The notes below the pieces were generated by a model, which was not told where the DNA came from, searched no databases, and saw nothing but the letters and a program-made list of their open reading frames with translations. Shown here in pieces: positions 50,836 through 62,435 of a DNA stretch of 64,000 nt; the stretch's first letter is position 1, and each line of letters starts with the position of its first letter. The position numbers were made by a program, and so were the translations under genes. Location of the stretch: positions 11,684,918 to 11,748,917 of the forward strand of contig NC_051098.1 of assembly GCF_901709675.1 (NCBI RefSeq), read 5' to 3'. This DNA is from Syngnathus acus (Eukaryota > Chordata > Actinopteri > Syngnathiformes > Syngnathidae).

Positions 50836-52438
50836 AGTGATCTAAGTGAGAATGTCAGTGACTTGCTCTGCCACTGCAGAGAATAGTGTCTATTTTATGA
50901 CAACTCTACATAAGGAAAAAAAAAAAGGCCATTGTTATCATTTGAAGTGCACACTTGTTATTATATTCAGTACCCATACAAATGGCCCACTCAAAAACTG
51001 ATAATTGGTGAGAATTACAGTGGGTGGGAAAATGTTGATGAGAAATGCAATAACTAAGACAGGCAAGGAAAAAAATTACTATTACAGTGGTTGGGTTTTT
51101 TGGGGACACATTTTTAGACTCACTTAAGAATGCCATTAGTGCAAACTAGACCGCCGAACATTCAGCATGAATGAATTATTCTCTAAAGTTTACACTGTGG
51201 ACTAGTGGCAGGGACGGACGGATCTTTTTTGATGATCGTTTAGGCAGCTCACAAAACAGCAGGCTTCATCCAGAATTAATGTTCAAGTGAATTTTGGAAG
51301 AAAAGAGCTGCGTCCTAGCGCAGTGAAGATGATGTGTCTGTCAGCCAGGTTAGAACATTGTCGAGGACATGCGAGGCGGCTGTGGAGTCACCGTTCTGTA
51401 CCTGTGATGTTTGCGGCCCTCCCCTGGGTCCCATCTCAATGATCCAGCAACAAGCCATCTGTCACTGTCATTGTAATTAATCTGCTGCTATTTAGTGGAT
51501 AATGAGAGGCTGTTGTGGGTTTTGTGCTGCTTCACTTCTCAGGGACTTATTTGCTGTCTTCGTCGGAGCGAATGTGGTTCGAAAAAAAAATGGACAGAGG
51601 AAAAATAGAGCCAATTTGGTGATATAATTAATATTGTATGAGGTTGGGATGGATGGAACTGCTTTGAGATACATTTGGAATGAACAAATGTAAATACGAA
51701 CTAATAAATAAAACTCGCATGCCTTTAACATGGCATAGGTTTCACTCAATTACAATAATCAAATACAATAATCTGCTGTGATGTTGAAAAACTGTTTTTG
51801 TACATTAGAACAGCATATAAGAAATAATTAAAATGTATGTGTTCCTATTGGGTCCACTTGCACGTTTTCCTTGGGGGTAGCATTAGATTCCCAAGAATAT
51901 TTCAGGAGGTCCGCCAATTTTTATTTTAATTATTAAAAAAAAAATAAAGTCTTAGAAACAACCATTGAATGTTCCCCGTGGGTGACAAGGGCAAATGTGG
52001 GGGAAAAAAATTATAATATCAGAAAATACCCAAAAGTCAATTATTTGACATGTCACCTAGCATATTTGCCACTTTAGCTCCGCCAATGATTGCTTCAGAG
52101 GCGCAAAACATGCTCTATGTCATTCACAATGTTGTGCTTGGCTGAACCGGGCAAAAATGTGATGTTTTGAAAAAAAATCACTTGCTGCTTTGAAAAACGT
52201 AACACGACGACGATTATTGTTATTGTTACTTCCGTACATTTTAACATCAACCCATTTCCATACCCGATTTTGCACTGCATTTCACCTTCAATTACTCAGC
52301 GTCTCTAAGACGAGGTGTCGAGGTTAAAAAAAAAAAAAAAAAAGGAACCCGAGTCAGACGACACCTCTATGTGTGATTGATTCCTCATAGGAACCAGACC
52401 AATCTTACTGACATTGTTGGACTAGCAAGACAGGCTTT

Positions 52439-52475
<37 letters not shown>

Positions 52476-55400
52476 TACCTATCAAAAATGAAATATTAAT
52501 AGCTGTGCTAGACAGCCCATGATGGAAATTGCTCTGCCACATGTGATATCTCACACTAAGGGCCAACAATCACATCATTTGTCTCCTTGCCTCTCAGAAT
52601 CATATTGGAAGGTGAACACACTTTGCAGCTCCGAAACAGAAAGACGACCTCGACCAAGAGCTGCTTATATAACACGTTAAAGCAGATCTATGACGAGGTG
52701 GCACCTTGTAGACACCGCACATAAGAGAAGGCTGAGACGAGAAGAAATTGGATGAGCCCGAGAATCGCTCAATTACCTTACACTTAACTCCGTGTCACCC
52801 AAAACGAAGACAGAACGCTCCAACAGAGTGATGAAGTAAATTCATAAAGTTTGACAGCTGAGGGCGATGACTTGTTTGAACAAAATAGACCCGATTCTGC
52901 GCCAATTCCACGCTCACTTTACACTTCAATCATGCAAGATGTTGACTTGAGTGTCACCGCAATCGGGAAAGCAAGCCAAGGACGAGACAAAGCGGAATTT
53001 CCAGGGGACGGTCAAACGGTCTTTGTGAACCTCTCTGGTCTCGTTTTTTACCACAGATTCAAAGCGCCCCAGGTATCCACTCAAGTGATCAACACATGCT
53101 AAGTCATCATGCAAAGTCGTTCACAGCATGCAAACATTCAACTAAAATAGATCAGAGACTAGAGACCCTCATTAGTTCTCCATTAAGGAGCTCATGGAGT
53201 CTACTTTGGGACTGACTCAGCTCCACTGGAGCACACCAATTTCATTTGAAATGATGATTAGCTGCCAAAAAAGATCGAGGCGGGCTAAAATGTGTTTTAC
53301 AGTCATCATTAAATTTATAGAAGAATAAAACACTGCAGGAGATTTACTAGCGATGGAGAGTGATCCAAATGCAGAGATCCCGCTACAAGCTTGAATAATT
53401 ACCCCAAAAATATATCCTGGAAAATAACACTTCTCAAAAGGCCTTTTATGCTACTAATGGAGGCCACTTCAGCATGACATGGACATGTCACACTCTTAAT
53501 ATTTGTTTAATAGACTGCGCGACGCTGCTGCCAAGCATAGGTAGAGTCCCAACTCGTTAATCATAACAGAGGATGACTTGTAAAGCTCTGCTACGATATG
53601 TTAATGCCTGGCGCTGCCGTCTTGTAACATCTGGGAGGATGCCGCTGCTGTAATTATACTGCGTGCATTTCTATGTATGAGGGGGGGGAAAAAAAGGTCA
53701 AATGAGACAAGCATACTTTAAATCTTCCCGAGCAAAGAAAGATCAAGACGGCAAATTGAGGGGAGATGAAGCTTTGATCAGATATTCACGAATAATTGTG
53801 ATTTAAATGCGACTTTTGTTCCGGTGATCATTCAGATTATAAAGCATTCAGTTAGTTATATTGGCAAGTTTCATTATTTGAAATTAAGACCAAAAAAAAA
53901 AAATCCAAATGATGTTGTCTAACCGACTCATGACCATTAAGTTTTATTATTATGGCAGTTTATTCGGCACATTTGCAAAAAACGATGTGGAGTCAAAGAG
54001 TTAAAATTTTATTTCCAATTTAATGAAGTATATTTTATGACTTTGTAAGATACATCCTGTCGTTTATGCTTTATGGCCAGAATTCTGGAAAGATGAAATG
54101 CAAAATTGTCCTTCAAAAGTTTAAGCATAACTTCTGGACTAGAATACATCACTGAAATAAAGCTTTTATATGTTAAACAGGCGAGAAGCTACCAGATTTT
54201 TTTTTTACAAGATAAAATAGAACATTGACGTTGCTGGCACGTCCGTGTCTCTGTTTCTTACTGTGCTCGTAATCAGCGCTTATTAGCATATCTTGCCGTC
54301 GTTTAAAAGGTCAAGCGTCTCAATTAAGATATCATTAAAATGCAGAACATTCTCGCATGTTGTTTATGCAGGGCAAAATCTACTTGATCTTTCTGTTTGA
54401 AAGTGAGAGTGGTGCAAACAACCTGTCGACTGGAAAGGAGGGGGGATTATGTGTTCGTAAGTAGCCAATGTATATTTTTTACAATATAATGTAATTATTT
54501 GTCACTCAGGATGATTATAATCTAATTTTGTCTTCATTAACGTTACGAGAAAACTGCAGCCAATGTCAGCTGACTGAAAAAAGTTTATATAGGTCAAACA
54601 ATTAAATCTCAAAAGATGTGATGTAGGGAAGAGAGAAAAAAAAAAAGTCAAGAGATTTTTTAAAATCAGCAACTGATTAGGTGCTGAGCAGGGTAATCAA
54701 CAAAAAGGTTACAGCCTTTTGTTTTTTACATTGGATTCATGGGGTGAAGAAAAGCAAAAAAGGTACAACGGGCTGAACTTTTTACTCGGCGCACTCAAGC
54801 TGTTTTATTAACACCAAACTGCTTTCGACAACACTCCGCAGGTAACAAGACTTATACGAGCAAACGTAGTGATATGGCGCCGCTTTGTGCTGAATAGAAC
54901 TTAAACCAAAATGTCAGCAGGAGTCATTTGGGTGACAGACGCCCACCCTATGAAGTTGCCAGTAAAACCGTTTCCCATTTGGAGGTTGATCGTTGAAGCC
55001 ATTTCCTTAATTCACAATCCGCCTTATCTAATCGGAAACATATTTACATGGCTTCTTTCTACCTCATAAAAACACGCAGAACCTCTCAAGACACTGGAAT
55101 TAGTACAGAAACAGCGTTGCCAAATTAAAATCAGCAATGGTAATGCGCCGCACCTTCGGGATTGTTTTGTCAATCGGTTAAGTACCAGTAGTCAATAGCA
55201 CGAAGGGAATTAGTGTCCGAACACTGATTACAGCAGTACTTGGGCAAAAGCAGTTCCATAACGCTTGTTGACCTGACTTTCCTATCAGAGTAACTTCATT
55301 TTAAGGATTGTATCCAAGCACAGGTTTATATTTTTTTACTCCTCTGTTTCTTATGTCCTGAAATGACTTTGCACACATTGCTTGATGGGGTGGAAGGTGA

Positions 55401-56113
55401 TGGTGATGAATCAAACACTTGTGGAAGAGCTCAGGCACCGTGCTGACGAGGTGAAATTCCTTGTCGGAAGTGAGAGCACCGAAGCGCTCTGTAAAAGACA
55501 ACCGTGAATATCTGACAGGATGATCCATAGGACAGAGAAGAAAAAAATATATCGCGTCATAGTCTATCTCTTCTGTTTTTATGTTAACAACCATGTTGTC
55601 AGCAAAGACAAAGTGGTGAAACCAGAAGCCTGCAAAAAACAGTCGGGTCATGATCCCGGTTTGATTTGCACGTCTTTTTCAAAGCAAATTCAGCCATACC
55701 TGACATGCTCACCCCCCTCGACTTAAATTGCAAGTTGGATCCAGACATTCAAAAAAAGTCAGTAGACATATCTGATTTAGGGACAGTTTGTCTGGTAATG
55801 GCAGCCAGGTGTCAAGTCAGACGGGTAATAGATCACATTCCCCGACTCCTCTGAATAGTGAGGCCACCGCATGACGTGCACCCTTGAAACATTCGTCTTG
55901 ATAATGTTCATGTCATTCAGTGAGAGAGACCAATGGTCAGGACACACCAACTGATTTTCTATAGGCGACGCCAATGCAGATATCCAGGCACAGACAGGGA
56001 ATATGATTATGACTAAATACATTGTGGATATCTATGATCGAGTCCGGGAAGCTACTTGTTCAGAGATCAATTGTTTAGATTTAGATCATTTTTTTCTTTA
56101 TTATTATTTAAAC
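50836..56113. other. Noncoding DNA with long A-runs
   Basis: It contains A-runs at 52326-52343 and 52440-52471 and no recognised exon. An 83-codon frame at 52851-53102 and a 116-codon frame at 55301-55651 (minus) have no domain, splice context or repeat relation. Confidence 0.45.
52440..52471. repeat. Homopolymer A32
   Basis: Thirty-two consecutive A, with another A-run of about 18 roughly 100 bases upstream (52326-52343). No retroposon body is recognisable before either. Confidence 0.85.
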
Positions 56114-56423
56114 CACAGGTGTCAAACTCAAGGCCCCGGGGGCCAGATACGGCCCGCCACATCATTTTATGTGGCCCGCGGAGACAAATTGTGCATCAAA
56201 TTCGTGTGTCATTACTAGAATTGCAAATTGTCTTCACTTTTAATATCTTTTTAAAAAATATTTGACCGGTTTTTACTCATCTGATTTGAAAACGAGTTAT
56301 TTGTCAGTTTGTTTTGTAGCTTTTAATGTATATAATATGAGGTGCTCATACATTGATTTGGGTTGACAGTCATAATGGCCCTCCGAAAGAAGCTATGACC
56401 ACAATGCACAGCAAATGAGACAA
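56114..56423 (+). mobile_element. hAT-like nonautonomous repeat, copy F
   Basis: The best-preserved left end in the window: CACAGGTGTCAAACTCAAGG, CCCCGGGGGCCAGATACGGC, CCGCCACATCATTTTATGTG, GCCCGCGGAGACAAATTGTG. The interior has AATTGCAAATTGTCTTCACT and GGCCCTCCGAAAGAAGCTAT then GACCACAATGCAC. The right terminus fades out near 56423. Confidence 0.72.
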
Positions 56424-57494
56424 ATCACATACGTAGGCGAGTTGCATGTTCCGGTGCCTCAAGCTGTCCAAATTGACATAACATCATTGTCTCAGCCTAC
56501 TGAAAAACATTTGGTTGGAAAAAAACTGATGTTAAGGGCCTTTTTGTTAGTGTCAGGAAGAAACACCAATTGATTCAGAATGCTGCTGTGAAGTCATGGA
56601 AACAAGACTCAGTTATTTCTAACTAGACTTCACCTGTGCATGCTGAATTGGTTCCCAGTTCAATGTGCTAAGAAAACGCTAAAGACACGTTGGAACAGCG
56701 GGAGAGGCGGCAGATAAAGATCTGGCTTCACCTTTTATTGCCGGTGTTCACTCGTGACATGGCATCTGACAATCGGATAATTAAATCGGGTTTTGGCTGC
56801 ATTGTATATTAGATGATAAGGAAATGTGATTCAATATGACTTGAGTTTTTCTTCCAATTCACATTTCCTTATATTAATGGACAAAAAACAAAATCAGGAA
56901 AAGCGGTATGATCAAAGAGCAATATGTTCAGAGTAGCGCCTCTGGCATGAACACCCATGCATCGTTTCCCATCAGGAAAACATCCGACTGGAAGATTTTA
57001 TTTTATTTTTTTACTGATGTCAATACGACAATTAGCCTTTTGATGCATCCTTCGGTGTTGCTCCTCAGGCATAGTCGTACATATAAATATACACAAGCAC
57101 TGAGGTAGGAGGAACCTCCAACCTCTTCTCTCCCTCGCTCGTTCTTCCGTTCCCTTATCAATGGTGCCCAGCTCTTCCAGGCGTCTGTAATTTCCAAATA
57201 AATAAATCATTAGCGGCTGCAGCGCAAGGAGTAATCAGTGGCTGCTTCCGGAGCTTTCTTGGTGGGAGTGCAAGCCTCACTCCCAACGCATTCACATCAA
57301 GCTGCAACTGGAGTGGCCATGTTGTTCTCTCTCTCTCTCAAACACCAACCGGTCATTCTGTGGTTCTCTGATTAGTTTGAATTCTATTAAGGGGAAGGAA
57401 GAGCTCAACATTCAAAGTTAGTTGGTATTGGGAATCTGTCATTTGGGAGCTAGAGTGAATTAGTTTTTTTGGGGGGGGGGTTCTCTCAATTTAG
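56424..57494. other. Noncoding DNA
   Basis: No exon or repeat recognised. A short CTCTCTCTCTCTC run is at about 57331-57343 and a G-run at 57471-57480. Confidence 0.5.
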
Positions 57495-57730
57495 CAGTTT
57501 AGGTATCAAACTCAAAGCCCGGGGGCCAGATACGGCCTGTCAGATCATTTTATGTGGACCCTGAAGACAAATTGTGCATCGATGTGTGTCAATACTAAAG
57601 TTACAAATTGTCTTCACTTTTAAAGAAATACCGATTCTGCTAGAAACTTTTGTTGCCATTGATTTTTAAAAAATATTTCAACAGTTTTAGTCTCAAGTTT
57701 CAAACCTAGATCTGAGACTCAAAGCTTCTG
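57495..57730 (+). mobile_element. hAT-like nonautonomous repeat, copy G (3' truncated)
   Basis: AGGTATCAAACTCAAAGCCC, GGGGGCCAGATACGGCC, GATCATTTTATGTGGACCC, GAAGACAAATTGTGCATCG and CTAAAGTTACAAATTGTCTT match copies A and F. The characteristic GGCCCTCCG right part is not found. Confidence 0.68.
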
Positions 57731-60700
57731 TGTCAACCCTTTTTCAATTAATTTTAATTAAGTCTTTGTAACATCCTAACTAAGATAACGTGGTTGAACA
57801 TAATGCTTTGCCAATATTATCCAAATGGTCTTAAATTGAGCAAAATGGAGCTGATATCCATTTCTCTCCTGAGGCCGGACAAAAGCCATCACTCTGAGCT
57901 CGCTCGCTGTGAGGGGTGAGTCAGCATGACCTGAGCCAGCATGTTTCCGTGAAGGGTTACAGAACTGCCGGGGAAGGCACGGTATCAAGTATTAAAGCAG
58001 CCAGCAAGAGTTTTCAGTATCCATCTTTTTTTGTTTGGTGTTTGTTTTGACGACAACGCCATAATTGTTGTTGCCGGGAAATAAAAGCTGTCGGCGTCGT
58101 TCGGATTCGGCAGTCGAAGAAGAAAAAAGGCCGTGTCAAGTCATTTCAGTACAATGTCGAAAATAAGTGCAGTTAAAACATATGGATGCTTTGTAAAACA
58201 ATATTTGTAGAAGGCCAAGACTGACAGTGGTAACGTCTCAGTCAGTGATTTTTGCAGACAGGGATGGGACGAAATAAGATGAAATGTTAATTCCTGCCAG
58301 TGGCTGAGATTAGTGCAACTAGGCACACACACAAAGTATCGAGCGGTCGTTTGTCCTAATATTGGTATGCTCCAAGGAAAGACAATTAATTTGGGCAAAG
58401 TGCTGTCGGGGTCACTTTCTCCCCACCCATTCATTAACTTGTAGAAATGTTTTGGAAACTGACTGTTTGATTAATAGGAACCGTGTCGTGATTTGTATCC
58501 TTATCCTGCTGTGAATATTTAAACTAAAAAAAAAATAACACGGGGAGAATAAAACTTGCATTTCTGCAGCTTAATAAATCTACTGTACATGTTTGATCTA
58601 TAAAGTATATAAAATATAAACATAATTGTTTTCTATATAGGAATCTACATCATATTTGGAGTAGGTTGAGAGACAAATATTTCATTTGTGCTAGCTCTGT
58701 TCATTTGGCTTTGATGGTAAACACTCCAATGTCAAGAATTGAACTGTAATGTTTTCCATTACACTTGTGACCCTCCGCTATTATTTCTTCCATTTTCTGT
58801 CAGGACCCGGTTCACAGCGTGGCTCTTTGGCGCTCAAGCGCCATAGTCAATTCAATCGATACTCCCACAAGACCTGGCGCGTGGCTTGCTTGGATTGCCG
58901 GTTATCCGGTGCAAACCAGACAGCTCTGTTTTGTTCATACGAACGTCTACAGGTATAGGGAAAAAAAAAAAAAAAAGGGTTGTCAACATTTATTTCTGTC
59001 ATATGTGGTTGCTAGGTGACAAGGTCATAACGTATGTTCATCAAAAAGATAAAAATGATGTATTTACTTGCTGTTTTCCCACCAGTCACACTGTCAGATG
59101 AAAACGTACAATATTTACCTTATCATTATCACCTTGAGCTGCGGAATGCATACAAGTCCGACCTTCAAAGAAAGCAAGCACAATACGTCAGGAGTCCTGT
59201 CAACAATGAGGCCCTTTGCAGGGATGCGTTAAGGAATGTTATTCGCCCTACAGCTCATCTGGAAGAAAAGCAGCTTCATATATGTATTGTCATGTTTGTG
59301 AGTTTCGAAACCATCACCGTGACAACTCATTTAAGTTTAACGATCCTACGATTGCCTTCTTATCAGTATCACGGGATGTGGCGTGATCAGATCAGGCATA
59401 AAATTATGTTTTTCTTTTACAGGACTGATTCCTCGCTGAGTCCAAACCTGGCATGAGGTTAACCAGAACTACAAAGTTTGAACTGAAAATCTATTGTTTG
59501 CTCTATGTACTGACCTGATTTTACAACCCATGTGCACTGTCCAAGCAAAAGACTAGAGCATTGCTCACCAACCCCGAGGGCTTGATTCTCTTCTCCGGCA
59601 CCGTGTGTGCAAGGTGCACACGCTACTTTTTTACTGTTGATGCTCATCAGAAATAAACCAAGAGGAAAAACCACAGCAAGTCTTCACCGTGTCAGCAGAG
59701 CTGCAACACCGCACAGCAGTCAACTAATATAATCACTAAATTATGTCAAACAAAATGATTCATTGCTAATGAATGAATGCATGCTTCTGTCCGGGACCAA
59801 ATTTCCAAATACACTCATTGGCAACTTGGTTAAACAACCCAATATTTGCTGGTTAGCTAACCTGTGCATTTACAACACCACAACTCTGCATCGCTTTTGG
59901 CCTGATCTTGATTTGGCGTAGTCTGGCTCGTCAGTTGCGAGAAAACAAAATGTCTTGGCTCTTTGCCCGTCTGGCTGCTAACTCACTGGCGACGACACTC
60001 TGTTTTGGGCAAAGACATCACATGGGAGAAAGTCTAGCCAGGGAGGCTACTGGCGAGGAAATACCATCAAACTACTAAAGGAGACTTCTGAAGATAACCC
60101 GATCAAGCCCAGGGAGACCATGAAAAGATGACATTTTACTATTAATGTAAAAAGAATCAAATGTGGAATATCAACTTAATGCCAACCTTCCAATCACATG
60201 ACGGTACAGAAAGTAATTGGCATTGCGTCTGCGAAGAAATGCCAAGGGTGAGTCTCCTAAAATGTCGCCAATTGTGAAGCGGTACCAATGTGTTAACTTG
60301 TCATTAATGACAAAGCAGTACGGCTTTGCTCCATCCCAGCGGTGCCGTGAGCATTCATGTGGACCACCACCCTATTACAGGTGTGAGATGGGGGGCTAAA
60401 TGGAGAAAAATGAAGTTCAGTCAGGCAGACAGGACCCTGTCCCCAAACAGCCGTTCAGCTGTTTGATCTACAGCACGGGTCACATTGTCCACCTACTTGT
60501 GGCGAAGCCTAACCTAGTTGTATACGAAGCCATCGGGTTGATGTAATTAAGCGGGCTTGATTCACCTCTAAGAAGCTGCCGCATAATTCAGAAGACATTG
60601 CAAATAACTTCAAGGACAAACTAAAGTGTGAAAAAAAAATGTGACTAAAAGAGAGTTGAGCAAGGGAGAAAGCAAAGTAGGTGCAGTTTTATTGAGCAGC

Positions 60701-62004
60701 CTATTGTTAGAGTAAAGAGGTGCAAGCTGTTTCATTGATGCTCAAGCAGGCAATGATGTACTTAATGCCAGTACAGGGGCTCGTCAGTGTACAACAGAAT
60801 TACTCCTGTGCAATCCACGTCACCCAAATTTGGACACTTCAATGTGCTGTGTCGAAAATTGGACTCAGGGGGTGGGCGGGTTGTTTTGCAATTTTTTTTT
60901 TTTTTTTGGGGGCGTTTTGTGCAATAGAATGAATTGTTTTGTTTGGGTCGATCCAATTTTCAACCCCATTTTTTTATTGGATGTATGTAATTTTGACATC
61001 TTCCGAAAACTGCTCCGTTAACTACTGTGTGGGAAAATAATTAGATAAATAATACTAAATAAAAAATATAAGCAAAATATTCCAAATTAAATGAGTCTTT
61101 TTGATCTTGTATTTAATGACGCACTAGTCCTTTGAGTGACTTGCATAACCTCATAATATGATAATCACAGTAATTACTCGCATGAAAAACTCTTCTTGGC
61201 GACAACATATGAAGCACTCGTATAAAAAAAATTAAGTACTGCCTTCCTGTCCCACACATTCAAGTATGTAAATATTGCGGCCATACATTATGCATTTAAG
61301 TATGTCTGGCTGACTTCCTAATTCGAGTCTATGGTGTAACCGAATAGCATTAGCAATTGATTACCTCACTGCAGTCTTCAATGAACAGTTATAGCCGTGG
61401 AGAAAAAAAAAATGCACACCATTTACACAGCTCATAAAGAGAACAAATGCAAAGAGCTCACGCTTGATCCACTCCAACAGACAAAACAATCCCGTAAGTA
61501 TAATCAATGATACATTGTGCAAACTCATAGCGGGTTTTTTTTCCCTCTGTCGAGCCAAAAAGAAAAGGAGTCGGAGTGTTCCTCAATAGTGGAATAAAAA
61601 GCAACCATCTTTCCGGGTAATTAATCATACGTCACACACCATAACCTTGTTTGATTATTTCCACCATTTTGTGTGCATTCACTCCACTTTTATGGCTCAC
61701 GCCGGACGAGGTTTAGTGCGTGTTTGTGGATTCCTCCACATCTCTGCGTAAAGAGTCTGTATCTGCGTGCACGCAGCGTGTGTATGTCTTCAGAGAGCAA
61801 GAGGCAGCTGCACCTGACCTATAACGCATTTTCCTTTGTTAAATGTGCCTCCAGTTTTTACACAAATTGGCCGGTTGCCCTCAGTATAAAACAGAGCGAG
61901 ACCTCACTAATAAAACTTCGGAAGAACAATAAGAGTCCTGGCCAACCATTTGCAACAATTTACTGCAATGATTATCTGCATTTGAAACAGATTCCGTTTT
62001 AACA
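57731..62004. other. Noncoding DNA
   Basis: It contains an A-run near 58962-58976, a T-run near 60894-60907 and a 7-bp near-continuous palindrome TGGCGCT-CA-AGCGCCA (58828-58843). A 140-codon frame at 59034-59456 has no recognisable domain. Confidence 0.45.
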
Positions 62005-62177
62005 TACCGTATTTTTCGCACTATAAGGCGCACCGGATTATAAAGTGCACCTTCAATGAATGGCCCATTTTAAAACTTTGTTCATATATAAGGCGCACCG
62101 GATTATAAGGCGCACTGTCGGCTTTTGAGAAAATTTGAGGTTTTTTAGGTACGCCTTATAGTGCGGAAAATACGGTA
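62005..62177. mobile_element. TATAAGGCGCACC-type MITE, copy 6 (173 bp, minimal core)
   Basis: It begins TACCGTATTTTTCGCACTAT and ends CCTTATAGTGCGGAAAATAC then GGTA. It consists almost only of the arms: GGCGCACCGGATTATAA, CATTCAATGAATGG-type arm sequence (CTTCAATGAATGGCCCATTT), TTTTAAAACTTTGTTCATAT, CGGCTTTTGAGAAAATTTGA. It lacks the long cores of copies 1-5. Confidence 0.82.
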
Positions 62178-62253
62178 TTTGTGACACCTTTACCTCTTAA
62201 ACGTGCCAAAAAGGTTCAACGGAAAACAAAAACTGAGACAGTACAACTTGTCT

Positions 62254-62435
62254 CGGTTTTGTGAGAAGGCCATTACGTTACTCCCGTCAGTAATCTTCAC
62301 CTACGGCGACTTCCTCTCCACTTCTTCCGCAGCTCCTCAAATCGATAGCCGACTCCACAGAACACACAGTTGGGCCTCACATCCGCTGATCCAAATCTCT
62401 CGCCATGAGCCGATAACGTCGGGACAGGAAGGGCG
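62254..62435. promoter_or_regulatory. CpG-rich patch, possible regulatory element or leader exon
   Basis: I count 14 CpG in about 180 bases directly right of MITE copy 6. On the minus strand it ends at a donor-like CCGTAG|GTGAAGATT (near 62302); on the plus strand a pyrimidine-rich CTCCACTTCTTCCGCAG (ending 62332) resembles an acceptor. Neither has a proven partner. Confidence 0.28.

Noticed and set aside
52851-53102. 83-codon frame with protein-like composition
   Set aside because: It starts from a non-ATG codon, has no domain, and the opposite strand is also open; I could not link it to any exon.
59034-59456. 140-codon open frame on the plus strand
   Set aside because: No recognisable motif or family, begins in AT-rich DNA after an A-run, and no splice or polyadenylation context supports a gene.
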